Part shown: one piece after another, positions 6,973-14,844 of the stretch
Layout of the letters: every line of letters begins with the position of its first letter
Numbering within the stretch: position 1 is the first letter of the stretch
Source: [Mycobacterium] nativiensis
GTDB lineage: Bacteria; Actinomycetota; Actinomycetes; Mycobacteriales; Mycobacteriaceae
Direction of reading: 5' to 3'
Assembly (NCBI RefSeq): GCF_020172685.1
Contig: NZ_CP083986.1
Coordinates: 4,482,158 to 4,546,157, forward strand
Length of the DNA: 64,000 nucleotides
Notes under the pieces: generated by a model
What the model was told of the DNA's origin: nothing
Seen by the model: the letters and a program-made list of their open reading frames with translations, nothing else
The model's database searches: none
Position numbers and translations under genes: made by a program

Positions 6973-8154
6973 ATGACTAAACGGGTGATCGACCGCGTCG
7001 CGGAGCTGGCCGACCAGTTGCGCGAGCAAGCCGAAGAAGCCGAGAAGATCGGCAAGCTGACCGACAACACGGTCAAGTCGATGAAGGACATCGGCAGCAT
7101 TCGGCTGTTGCAGTCGAAGAAGCACGGCGGGCTGGAGGTGCACCCGCGTGAGTTCGCCGAAACGGTGATGGCGACGGCCGCGCTGGACCCGTCCGCGGGG
7201 TGGATCAACGGTGTGGTCGGCGTTCACCCGTACCAGCTCGCCTACGCCGATCCCCGAGTCGGCGAAGAGATCTGGGCCGACGATGTCGACACCTGGGTGG
7301 CTTCGCCCTATGCTCCGCAGGGGGTCGCCAAGCCCGTTGACGGCGGCTACCTCTTCAACGGCCGCTGGCAGTTCAGTTCCGGGACCGACCACTGCGACTG
7401 GATCATCCTGGGCGCCATGATCGGCGACGCCGAGGGCAAACCTTTGATGCCCCCGCAGATGCTGCACATGATCCTGCCGCGCAAGGACTACCAGATCGTC
7501 GAAGATTCCTGGGACGTCGTGGGATTGCGAGGCACCGGTTCCAAGGACGTCATCGTCTCCGATGCCTTCGTGCCGAACTACCGCACGATGGATGCGCTTC
7601 AGGTCATGGACGGTACCGCCCAGCGCGAGGCCGGAATGACCGAGCCGCTCTATCTGATGCCGTGGTCGACGATGTTCCCGCTCGGCATCTCTTCGGCGAC
7701 GATCGGCATCGCCGAGGGCGCCTTGGCCGCCGCGCTGGACTACCAGCGCTCGCGGGTGAACTCCAGCGGCGTTGCGATCAAGGACGACCCCTACGTGATG
7801 TTCGCCATCGGCGAAGCCGCAGCCGACATCAACGCCGCTCGTCAGGAACTCCTGGCCAACGCCGACCGCATCTATGACATGGTCGCCGCCGGCAAGGAGG
7901 TCTCGTTCGAGGATCGAGCGGCCGGTCGCCGGACACAGATCCGCGCGGTGTGGCGGGCGGTCTCCGCGGTCGACGAGCTCTTCGCCCGGTGCGGTGGCAA
8001 CGCGACGCGGATGGACAAGCCTCTGCAGCGATACTGGCGCGACGTTCATGTCGGACAGGTGCATGCCATCCACGCCCCGGGAACGGTCTATCACGCCTCG
8101 GCACTGAGCTCGCTGGGCGTGGACCCGCAGGGCCCGCTGCGGGCGATGATCTAG
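6973..8154 (+). CDS. hsaA: Flavin-dependent 3-HSA hydroxylase, oxygenase component (HsaA-like)
   Basis: A 393-residue protein with the acyl-CoA-dehydrogenase fold of two-component flavin monooxygenases, the same length as HsaA. Landmarks are LLQSKKHGGLEVHP near the N-terminus, WINGVVGVH, ASPYAPQGVAKPVDGGY, WQFSSGTDHCDW, DVVGLRGTGSKDV, MPWSTMFP and the C-terminal QRYWRDVHVGQVHA. HsaA hydroxylates the aromatised A ring of 3-HSA to the catechol 3,4-DHSA using reduced flavin from HsaB; the HsaB-like gene lies at 32933-33460. The ATG at 6973 matches the family start; an in-frame ATG at 6910 would add 21 atypical residues. Located 10 bp before the HsaC-like dioxygenase, which would use its product. 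Confidence 0.88.
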   Translation: MTKRVIDRVAELADQLREQAEEAEKIGKLTDNTVKSMKDIGSIRLLQSKKHGGLEVHPREFAETVMATAALDPSAGWINGVVGVHPYQLAYADPRVGEEIWADDVDTWVASPYAPQGVAKPVDGGYLFNGRWQFSSGTDHCDWIILGAMIGDAEGKPLMPPQMLHMILPRKDYQIVEDSWDVVGLRGTGSKDVIVSDAFVPNYRTMDALQVMDGTAQREAGMTEPLYLMPWSTMFPLGISSATIGIAEGALAAALDYQRSRVNSSGVAIKDDPYVMFAIGEAAADINAARQELLANADRIYDMVAAGKEVSFEDRAAGRRTQIRAVWRAVSAVDELFARCGGNATRMDKPLQRYWRDVHVGQVHAIHAPGTVYHASALSSLGVDPQGPLRAMI

Positions 8155-8164
8155 GGGTTGCCCA

Positions 8165-9073
8165 GTGAGCCCGATCAAGAGCCTCGGCTACGTTACGGTA
8201 CAGGCCACCGACATCGAGAGATGGCGCCACTTCGCCTTCGGGGTACTGGGTTTCGCCGAAGGCAGCGGACCCGATCCGGAATCGCTCTACCTGCGGATGG
8301 ATGAACGTGCCGCCCGGATCGTTGTGTCCCCGGGCGACACCGACAAGATCGTCACCGTGGGCTGGGAAGTGCGTGACCGTGCCGACTTGCAGACCGTCGC
8401 GCATACCCTCGCGGCCGCCGGCATCCCGTACAAGCAGCTGTCGCCGGCCGAAGCAGACACCTGCCGCGTCGAAGAGGTCATCGCGTTCGAAGACCCCGCC
8501 GGTACCTCACTTGAGGTGTTCCACGGCCCGGTTCTCGACCACAGCCCGGTCATCACGCCGTTCGGAGCGAAATTTGTGACCGGCGATCAGGGGCTGGGGC
8601 ATGTGGTGCTGCCCGCTCTCGATGTCAATGGTTCGTTCGACTTCTACACCGAGGTGCTGGGATTCAAGTCACGCGGGGCCTTCCGGGTCCCGACGCCGCC
8701 GGAGTTCGGGCCGGTGCGCGTGCGCTTCCTGGGTGTCAACCAGCGCCATCACAGCCTGGCGCTGTGCCCCGCGGCGACCCTGCGCGATCCCGGGCTGATC
8801 CACCTGATGGTCGAGGTCGACACGCTCGACGCCGTCGGCCAGGCACTCGACCGGGTCAACAAAGACGGTTTCCAACTGTCGTCGACGTTGGGTCGGCACA
8901 CCAACGACAAGATGGTGTCCTTCTATGTTCGCGCCCCCGGAGACTGGGACGTCGAGTTCGGCACCGAGGGCATGCGCGTCGACGAAAGTCATTACACCGC
9001 CGAGGAGATCACCGCCGACAGCTATTGGGGCCACCAATGGGTTGACGACCTGCCCGCGGCGATGCGCCCGTGA
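8165..9073 (+). CDS. hsaC: Extradiol ring-cleavage dioxygenase (HsaC-like)
   Basis: A 302-residue two-domain type I extradiol dioxygenase (vicinal oxygen chelate fold). The predicted Fe(II) ligands are His146 (GLGHVVLP), His213 (LIHLMVEV) and Glu264 (WDVEFGTEG), with the supporting RHHSLAL near 194-200 and TLGRHTND with Tyr254 following. HsaC cleaves the catecholic A ring of 3,4-DHSA in the meta position, so this follows directly on the HsaA-like gene. GTG start. The stop overlaps the next gene by 4 bp. HsaD, the hydrolase that normally follows, is not in the window. Confidence 0.9.
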   Translation: MSPIKSLGYVTVQATDIERWRHFAFGVLGFAEGSGPDPESLYLRMDERAARIVVSPGDTDKIVTVGWEVRDRADLQTVAHTLAAAGIPYKQLSPAEADTCRVEEVIAFEDPAGTSLEVFHGPVLDHSPVITPFGAKFVTGDQGLGHVVLPALDVNGSFDFYTEVLGFKSRGAFRVPTPPEFGPVRVRFLGVNQRHHSLALCPAATLRDPGLIHLMVEVDTLDAVGQALDRVNKDGFQLSSTLGRHTNDKMVSFYVRAPGDWDVEFGTEGMRVDESHYTAEEITADSYWGHQWVDDLPAAMRP

Positions 9074-10530
9074 CCGGTGACGTCTCCTCCGTTCCCGCCG
9101 GTGATGTACGCAATTGGGACCACGAGGTTGATGTCGCCATCGCCGGATTCGGGGTGGCGGGCGCCGCTGCCGCCGTGGAGGCGGCCCGCGCCGGCGCCGA
9201 CGTCCTGGTGCTCGAGTGCACCGGATCGTGGGGCGGGGCAGCGGCGATGGCCGGTGGATTCATCTATCTCGGCGGCGGGACGCCGTTGCAGGCGGCGTGC
9301 GGCTTCGAGGATTCCGTCGACAACATGGCGGTATTCCTGAATGCGGCCATGGGCCCCGGTGCTGACGAGAATCGGATCGCCGACTACTGCGCGGGCAGCG
9401 TGGGACACTTCGAGTGGCTGGTCGGCTGCGGAGTGCCTTTCAAGGCCGAGTTCTTCGGCGAGCCCGGCTGGGAACCGCTGGGCGACCAAGGGCTGATGTA
9501 CTCCGGCGGGGAGAATTCCTATCCGTTCAACACGATCGCCACTCCCGCACCGCGCGGGCACATCCCGCAGATGTCCGATAAGAAGCAGGGCCAGGCCAGC
9601 GCCGGCTACATGCTGATGAAGCCACTCGTCGACACCGCCCTGGCCGCGGGCGCCCGAGCGCTCTACGACATTCGCGCGCAACGACTCGTCGTCGAATCCG
9701 ACGGTCGGGTCGTCGGCGTCATCGCGCGTCAGTACGGCACCGAGGTCACCGTCCGCGCACGCCGCGGGGTGGTGCTGGCGACGGGCAGCTTCGCCTACAA
9801 CGACGCCATGGTGGCGCAGTTCGCTCCTCGCATCGCCGGCCGGCCGGCGGCATCGGTGGAGCAACACGATGGTCTATCGATCCGGATGGCCCAGGCCCTG
9901 GGCGCCGATCTTGCCCACATGGATGCCACCGAGGTCGCCATCTTCATCGACCCGCAGCAACTCGTGCGCGGCATTGTGGTCAACGGTCGGGGCCAGCGCT
10001 ACGTGGCCGAGGACACCTACCCGGGCCGCATCGGGCAGCTGACGCTCTACCACCAGGACAACACGGCATATCTGATCCTCGATGACACAGCCCACGAAGC
10101 CGCGATGGCCTCGGCTTCACCGAGACTCATGATGCGCCCGCCCACGTGGGTCGCCGACACCGTCGCCGACCTGGAATCCGAGATGGGACTGGCCCCCGGC
10201 GCGCTGCAAGCCACGGTCGCCGCCTACAACGACGGCGCAGCGCGCGGGGCGGACCCGCTACTGCACAAGAAGGCGCAGTGGCTGACGCCCATCGGCTCGC
10301 CGCTCGGGGCCATTGACCTGCGCGAATGCACCGGCGGGTTTACCCTCGGCGGTCTGGCCACCACGCTCGACGCGGAGGTGCTGCACGTGAGCGGCGAGCC
10401 TATCCCCGGTCTTTACGCGGCGGGACGTTCTGCCGCCGGGCTGGCCGCCTGGGGTTACGCCAGCGGGGTCTCGCTCGGCGACGGCAGCTTCTACGGTCGG
10501 CGGGCGGGTCGTAGCGCCGCACAGGCCTGA
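9070..10530 (+). CDS. KstD-family FAD dehydrogenase (short form, possible 3-ketosteroid delta4-dehydrogenase)
   Basis: A 486-residue flavoprotein of the fumarate reductase/KstD superfamily. The dinucleotide loop AGFGVAGAAAAVEAARAG is at ~25-42, GGAAAMAGGFIYLGGG follows, and a C-terminal CTGGFTLGGLATT and GLYAAGRSAAGLAAWGYASG complete the FAD site. The length and the C-terminal GGL...AGR motif are nearer to the ~490-residue delta4-(5-alpha) dehydrogenase and Rv1817-like branch than to the ~560-residue delta1-KstD. The likely reaction is introduction of a double bond next to a steroid ketone; the position is inferred, not shown. GTG start overlaps the hsaC-like stop (GTGA). Confidence 0.8.
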   Translation: MTGDVSSVPAGDVRNWDHEVDVAIAGFGVAGAAAAVEAARAGADVLVLECTGSWGGAAAMAGGFIYLGGGTPLQAACGFEDSVDNMAVFLNAAMGPGADENRIADYCAGSVGHFEWLVGCGVPFKAEFFGEPGWEPLGDQGLMYSGGENSYPFNTIATPAPRGHIPQMSDKKQGQASAGYMLMKPLVDTALAAGARALYDIRAQRLVVESDGRVVGVIARQYGTEVTVRARRGVVLATGSFAYNDAMVAQFAPRIAGRPAASVEQHDGLSIRMAQALGADLAHMDATEVAIFIDPQQLVRGIVVNGRGQRYVAEDTYPGRIGQLTLYHQDNTAYLILDDTAHEAAMASASPRLMMRPPTWVADTVADLESEMGLAPGALQATVAAYNDGAARGADPLLHKKAQWLTPIGSPLGAIDLRECTGGFTLGGLATTLDAEVLHVSGEPIPGLYAAGRSAAGLAAWGYASGVSLGDGSFYGRRAGRSAAQA

Positions 10531-10592
10531 TCGGGCGCGCATGCCGCTGCGGCTGTGCCGCAACCCGAATCCAGCTATCGGTGTGACAACAC

Positions 10593-10606
10593 CCACATCC
10601 ATGTGG
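10593..10606. promoter_or_regulatory. Inverted repeat CCACAT-N2-ATGTGG
   Basis: Six-base arms separated by two bases, 54 bp before the IclR gene start and 62 bp after the preceding stop. With the palindrome 16 bp further on, it may form part of an autoregulatory operator; alternatively it is a weak hairpin after the upstream operon. Confidence 0.35.
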
Positions 10607-10621
10607 TAGATATATGACCAT

Positions 10622-10635
10622 TAGGCATATGCCTA
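10622..10635. promoter_or_regulatory. Perfect 14-bp palindrome, probable IclR operator
   Basis: TAGGCATATGCCTA reads identically on both strands, in an AT-rich pocket of an otherwise GC-rich region, 24 bp upstream of the IclR start codon and before its GGAGGAG ribosome site. IclR proteins commonly repress their own promoter through such sites. Binding is inferred. Confidence 0.55.
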
Positions 10636-10659
10636 TTAGAAATATGGAGGAGATCACCG

Positions 10660-11538
10660 ATGCCCCCCGCAACCGCGTTGCCCACAACCGCTCCCAAGGC
10701 CGCAACCGAGACCCCCAGCGCCGTCATCGACCGGGTCTCCCTGGTCCTTGACGCGTTCGACGGACCCGGGCGTCTGACTCTGGCCCAGATCGTGCGCCGG
10801 ACGGGGCTGCCGCGGTCGTCTGCGCACCGGATGCTCGAACGCCTTGTGCAGCTGCGCTGGCTGCGCCGCAGCGGACGCGACTACGAACTGGGGATGCGGC
10901 TGGTCGAACTCGGTTCGCTGGCCGTGCACCAGGACCGCTTGCACAAGGCGGCCATCCCCAAGCTGCACGAACTGCACGCGGCAACCGGCTTGGTGGTCCA
11001 GCTCGCTGTTCTCGACGGCCCCGATGTGGTGTACATGGAAAAGGTCGGCAACCGGATGACCGCAGCGCTCCCGTCCCGGGTCGGTAGTCGCCAGCTGGCG
11101 CATTGCACTGCGCTGGGCAAGGCCATGCTCGCCTTTGCCGACGGGTGCGACACTGACTCGTCGGGTTCCGGTCTGCTCCCCCGTCAAACCAAGTACTCGA
11201 TCTCCACTCACGCTCACCTCCGTGACGAGCTGTTTAAGGTACGTTCCCGCGGCATTGCCTTCGACCGCGAGGAGTCGCTGCCAGGCTTCGGCTGCGTCGC
11301 CGCGCCTATCGGCGAGCCCGGTGAAGCGGTTGCGGCGATTTCGGTCTGCGGTCCGATGAACCAGATGACGTTCGACCAGCGCCTGGCCGCTCCGGTGCGG
11401 ATCGCCGCGATGGGCATTTGGCGGGCCGTAGACTGCGGGCCGATCCGAGTGGCGCCCACGCTGCAGCAGATGCGGCCACTACGCGCAGGTCCGGCCGCAG
11501 GCTCAGCGGTTCACCGCGCGAGCCTGCAGCTCGCATGA
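10660..11538 (+). CDS. IclR-family transcriptional regulator
   Basis: A 292-residue regulator with an N-terminal winged helix (residues ~22-85: VIDRVSLVLDAFDG, LTLAQIVRRTGLPRSSAHRM, LERLVQLRWL) and a C-terminal IclR ligand domain including LPSRVGSRQLAHCTALGKAM and REESLPGFGCVAAPIGEPG. Cognate small molecules bind the second domain; the effector is unknown, steroid metabolites being a guess from context. GGAGGAG lies ~8 bases before the ATG. The last ~25 residues (Pro/Arg/Ala-rich) are beyond the usual family end. The gene overlaps the next hydrolase (ATGA) and is probably co-transcribed with it, under the palindrome at 10622-10635. Confidence 0.88.
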   Translation: MPPATALPTTAPKAATETPSAVIDRVSLVLDAFDGPGRLTLAQIVRRTGLPRSSAHRMLERLVQLRWLRRSGRDYELGMRLVELGSLAVHQDRLHKAAIPKLHELHAATGLVVQLAVLDGPDVVYMEKVGNRMTAALPSRVGSRQLAHCTALGKAMLAFADGCDTDSSGSGLLPRQTKYSISTHAHLRDELFKVRSRGIAFDREESLPGFGCVAAPIGEPGEAVAAISVCGPMNQMTFDQRLAAPVRIAAMGIWRAVDCGPIRVAPTLQQMRPLRAGPAAGSAVHRASLQLA

Positions 11539-12482
11539 TTCTGGATCCTCAGATCGCCGGCATCATCGATGTGCTGGACGCCGGATTCCCGCCCGTCCAC
11601 ACAATGAACGGCGACGAAGCCAGAGCCGCCATCAGCGCCCGTTTCACACCATCGGCGAATCCCGAACCCGTGGCCGAGGTGCGCGACCGCACCGTCGCCG
11701 GGCCCGACGGACCTGTTCAGATCCGGATCTATCGCCCCAACGCAGCGAGCCCTTCCCCGGTCCCGACTCTGGTCTACGCCCATGGCGGCGGCTGGGTGTT
11801 CTGCGATCTGGACAGCCACGACGGTCTGTGTCGCGATTTCGCGAATCGCCTTCCCGCCGTCGTTGTCTCGGTGCACTACCGGCGCGCATCCGAAGAGGGC
11901 CGGTGGCCCGCTGCGGCGGAGGATACTTACGCCGTCACCGCCTGGGCAGCAGACCACATCGGCGAACTCGGTGGTGATCCCACCACATTGCTCGTCGGCG
12001 GCGACAGCGCCGGCGGCAATCTGGCCGCCGTGACTGCGCTGATGGCGCGAGACCGGTCCGGACCATCTCTCGCCGGCCAGTTGCTGCTGTATCCGGTCAT
12101 CGCAGCCACCTTCGACACGCCGTCCTACCGCCAGTTCGGTCGCGGCTATTACAACCCGCTGCCTGCACTGCAGTGGTATTGGGACCAATACGTGCCCAAA
12201 GCTGCCGACCGGACCAACCCCTACGCATCACCCTTGCATGCCGCGGACCTCTCCGGGCTGCCACCGACCGTCGCGGTGATCGCCGGCCACGACCCGTTAC
12301 GCGATGAGGGGCTCGCCTATGCCGAAGCGCTGCGACGGGCGGGCGTGCCAACGGTACAGCGCTACTTCGAGGGCGCCGTCCACGGATTCATGACGATGCC
12401 CACCCTCGACATCTGCGAGCGGGCACGTAAACAGGCGTGTGCCTACCTCACCGGGATCTTGCCCCGGCCAGTCAAAAAGTGA
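11535..12482 (+). CDS. Alpha/beta hydrolase, hormone-sensitive-lipase (LipN/LipU) type
   Basis: A 315-residue esterase/lipase. The oxyanion motif HGGGW is at 83-87 and the nucleophile elbow GDSAGG at 156-161 (Ser158); GHDPLRDEG supplies the probable Asp and AVHGFMTM the His. These enzymes hydrolyse short to medium carboxylic esters in the cytoplasm. In a cluster with three Baeyer-Villiger monooxygenases, an esterase that opens lactones or releases side-chain esters makes sense, but the substrate is inferred. The HGGG motif distinguishes it from HsaD-type C-C hydrolases. The ATG at 11535 overlaps the IclR stop, which is preferred to an upstream GTG in the IclR frame. Convergent with the reductase gene, overlapping it by 11 bp. 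Confidence 0.87.
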   Translation: MILDPQIAGIIDVLDAGFPPVHTMNGDEARAAISARFTPSANPEPVAEVRDRTVAGPDGPVQIRIYRPNAASPSPVPTLVYAHGGGWVFCDLDSHDGLCRDFANRLPAVVVSVHYRRASEEGRWPAAAEDTYAVTAWAADHIGELGGDPTTLLVGGDSAGGNLAAVTALMARDRSGPSLAGQLLLYPVIAATFDTPSYRQFGRGYYNPLPALQWYWDQYVPKAADRTNPYASPLHAADLSGLPPTVAVIAGHDPLRDEGLAYAEALRRAGVPTVQRYFEGAVHGFMTMPTLDICERARKQACAYLTGILPRPVKK

Positions 12483-13725
12483 CTGATCGGCCTTTTACCG
12501 CAACGGATTCCGCAGCAGGGGCCAACGACGCCGCGGCACCGTAACGCTGGGTGGGGTCGAGCACACAATGGGTGCGTGCGAACACCGTCACCATGCACTT
12601 GTTGCAGTGAGTGCAGCGACTACGCACATCGGCGTCCTCGATCATCCTGTTGACCAAGTCTGGCTCGCGAAGCAGTGCCCGGCCCATGGCCATGAAATCG
12701 AACCCCTCACGCATACCGGTCTCCAAGTGCTGACGATTGGTGATACCGCCGAGCAGGATCAGCTTGGTATTGCGCATCACGGGTACGAACTGGCGAGCCG
12801 CCGAGAGCATGTAGAGGTCCTCATACGGGTAATTGCCCATCGCCCATTTGCCCGCCACCCGAACCCCGGGGCGCATTGCCGGCGGCATGATCCGGGCGAA
12901 TTCACGCACCGGCACGTCTCCCCGGAACAGGTACATCGGTTTGAAAACCGAGGAACCCTGCGTCAATTCGATGGCGTCCAAGGTCGCGTCGTTGTCGAGC
13001 AACTGTGCCGTGCGCAATGCCTCATCGATCCAGATACTGCCTGGCAGGCCGTCATCCATGTCGAGTTTCGCGATCACCGCGATACGCCCTTGCACGACTT
13101 CGCGGACGCGTTCGGCGATCTCCCGAACCAGCCGCGATCGGCCGTCGATGTCTCCTCCGTATTCGTCCTTGCGGCGGTTGATCAACGGGCTCAGAAATGA
13201 GCTCGGTAGGTACAGGTGACCGAAGTGCAGCTCAACCGCATCGAATCCGGCGTCGACGGCCACCTGCGCCGCGGCGGCGAATTGGTCAATGACAGCGCGG
13301 ATCTCGTCACGACCAATCTCGCGGCAATAGGCCAACGAGGTGGGATTGACAAAGCGGCTCGGCGCCACCGCAGTCACGCCGGTCAGCTTCTTCTGCGCCA
13401 CCACACCGGCGTGACCGAGTTGAGCCGAGATCGCCGCACCCGCGCCGTGCACCGCGTCGGTCAGCTTCTTCAGACCGGGAAGCGCCCGCGAATCCATGAC
13501 GATCTGGCCCGGCGCGCTGGCGCCTTGCGGGGACACACAGCAGTACGCCACGGTGGTCATCCCGACGCCGCCCTCGGCGAAACTGAGGTGGAAGTCGATC
13601 AGATCGCCGGTGACCAACCCCTCTGGAGAACGGCCCTCGGATGTCGCGGCTTTGACGACCCGGTTACGCAGTCGAACCGGACCAAGCTCGGCCGGCGCGA
13701 ACGGATTCGGGCTGAGATCTACCAT
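12472..13725 (-). CDS. Old-yellow-enzyme family FMN oxidoreductase with a Cys cluster
   Basis: A 417-residue TIM-barrel FMN protein. Visible are LRNRVVKAATSEGR near the start, SAQLGHAGV (~102-110), a VELHFGHLYLPSSFLSPLIN segment (His/Tyr of the active site), RSRLVREIAERVRE, LILLGGI for the phosphate site, and GFDFMAMGRALLREPDLVN. Near the C-terminus CTHCNKC followed by a Cys nine residues on resembles the [4Fe-4S] ligands of 2,4-dienoyl-CoA reductases and bile-acid BaiC-type enzymes, but the FAD/NAD domain that usually follows is absent. It may reduce an activated C=C bond of a steroid enone or dienoyl-CoA. The ATG at 13725 is the only start compatible with the barrel N-terminus. Confidence 0.85.
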   Translation of the reverse strand: MVDLSPNPFAPAELGPVRLRNRVVKAATSEGRSPEGLVTGDLIDFHLSFAEGGVGMTTVAYCCVSPQGASAPGQIVMDSRALPGLKKLTDAVHGAGAAISAQLGHAGVVAQKKLTGVTAVAPSRFVNPTSLAYCREIGRDEIRAVIDQFAAAAQVAVDAGFDAVELHFGHLYLPSSFLSPLINRRKDEYGGDIDGRSRLVREIAERVREVVQGRIAVIAKLDMDDGLPGSIWIDEALRTAQLLDNDATLDAIELTQGSSVFKPMYLFRGDVPVREFARIMPPAMRPGVRVAGKWAMGNYPYEDLYMLSAARQFVPVMRNTKLILLGGITNRQHLETGMREGFDFMAMGRALLREPDLVNRMIEDADVRSRCTHCNKCMVTVFARTHCVLDPTQRYGAAASLAPAAESVAVKGRSVTF

Positions 13726-13827
13726 GGGCCAACCGTCATCCTCAAGGGGTGCCGCCGTCAACGGTGGTCTCCCGATGTCTGGGACTACAACCGTGCACAG
13801 ACCCGACGGGGCTCTAGCCTTGCCGCC

Positions 13828-14193
13828 ATGGCAGACGGTGAAGTCTTCGTCATCGACCGGGTGTTGGCCAAACCGGGCCAGGCTCGACACTTCGTCGACC
13901 GCTACCTCGCCGAGTATGCGCCCGGAGCGAGGGAACGTGGGATGACCCTGCTGAACGTACTGGTCAGTCCGCCGATCTGGTTCAGCGACCAATCGAATAC
14001 GGTCACGATCACCTGGTCCCTGCCCAGCCCGCTGGCCTGGTGGCAGATGACGTGGCAGGGACGTCCGGATCCCACTCTGGGGCAATGGTGGTCGTCGATC
14101 GAGGCGTTGGTGGTGGAGCGGACCCGCTCGGTCGCCGCGGGTGCCGACGACGTCGACGCCCTGTGCGCTATGGAGGCGGGGACCGATGTTTAA
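13828..14193 (+). CDS. Small protein of unknown function, possible dimeric alpha/beta barrel
   Basis: A 121-residue cytoplasmic protein starting MADGEVFVIDRVLAKPGQAR, with VSPPIWFSDQSNTVTITW in the middle and a Trp-rich WWQMTW and QWWSSIEAL stretch. The pattern strand-helix-strand with 'lakpGqarhFvdrYl' suits NIPSNAP/Dabb-like ferredoxin folds, but I do not recognise the family with certainty. It overlaps the Dabb-domain gene by 8 bp and both are divergent to the OYE reductase (102 bp gap), so the three may be co-regulated. Confidence 0.7.
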   Translation: MADGEVFVIDRVLAKPGQARHFVDRYLAEYAPGARERGMTLLNVLVSPPIWFSDQSNTVTITWSLPSPLAWWQMTWQGRPDPTLGQWWSSIEALVVERTRSVAAGADDVDALCAMEAGTDV

Positions 14194-14818
14194 CGTCACC
14201 CGACTCCTCGACGTCGCGGCAGACGATCACGACCGGGTGCTCGCAGCAATCCGCGCGGCAGCCGAGCACAGTGGGGCGCTGCGATGGATCGTGGAACCAA
14301 CCGAATCCGGCTCCCGTAACGGCGGTGACGTGCTGACACACCTGCGCTTCGCCGACCAGGAGCACTGGCAGGCCGCGGAGTCGCGTCTAGCCCGGGCACT
14401 GGACGATCCGGCGATCACCCGGATCAATGGGGCGAGCTACCCGGGAGACCCCACCTGCGGTGGCAGCCCGGGCACGGTGTATCGAACACTGCTGCTGCGG
14501 GTGCAGCCCGGTACCGATCCGGCCACCGTGGCTCGTTTCGAAGCGGAGCTGGCATCAATGACGCACTACGTCGCCACGATTCGCGCATGGCAGCTCAGCC
14601 GGGTGATCGAACCCGTGGGCGCCACGGCATGGACGCACGTCTTCGAGCAGGAATTCACCGGTGTCGCCGGCCTGATGGGCCCGTACCTGATGCACCCGAT
14701 CCACTGGGCGGTGGTGGATCGATGGTTCGATCCGGAGAGCACCGACATGATCGTTCGGGACCGGGTGTGCCACAGCTTCTGCACCGTGGATCGCTCCGTG
14801 TTGCATCCATCTCGATAA
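14186..14818 (+). CDS. Dabb-domain (stress-responsive A/B barrel) protein
   Basis: A 210-residue protein made of two ferredoxin-like halves. The second half carries the Dabb pattern: TVYRTLLLRVQPGTD, RFEAELASM, then HVFEQEFTGVAGLMGPYLMH PIHW (around 160-180) and a C-terminal HSFCTVD. Dabb proteins form dimeric barrels; a few are cyclases or dehydratases, most have no known activity. In this cluster it could act on an intermediate or serve as a binding protein; this is inference. The ATG at 14186 sits inside the end of the previous gene (8-bp overlap), so the pair is translationally coupled. Confidence 0.78.
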   Translation: MFNVTRLLDVAADDHDRVLAAIRAAAEHSGALRWIVEPTESGSRNGGDVLTHLRFADQEHWQAAESRLARALDDPAITRINGASYPGDPTCGGSPGTVYRTLLLRVQPGTDPATVARFEAELASMTHYVATIRAWQLSRVIEPVGATAWTHVFEQEFTGVAGLMGPYLMHPIHWAVVDRWFDPESTDMIVRDRVCHSFCTVDRSVLHPSR

Positions 14819-14825
14819 CCAGCAC

Positions 14826-14841
14826 GCCGCTTCGTGGCGGC
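14826..14841. terminator. Short hairpin between convergent genes
   Basis: GCCGC (14826-14830) and GCGGC (14837-14841) around TTCGTG lie in the 26-bp gap between stops at 14818 (plus) and 14845 (minus), the place for a shared bidirectional terminator. There is no T-tract on either strand. Confidence 0.35.
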
Positions 14842-14844
14842 CCG

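Noticed and set aside
6469..8178. Long open frame on the minus strand opposite the hsaA-like gene
   Set aside because: It is antisense to a clear HsaA homologue, has no recognisable domain, and is Arg/Gly/His-rich as expected for a GC-rich shadow frame.
11535..12482. Considered as HsaD (meta-cleavage product hydrolase)
   Set aside because: The HGGG oxyanion motif and GDSAGG elbow are those of hormone-sensitive-lipase-type esterases; HsaD has a GxSxGG elbow without HGGG.
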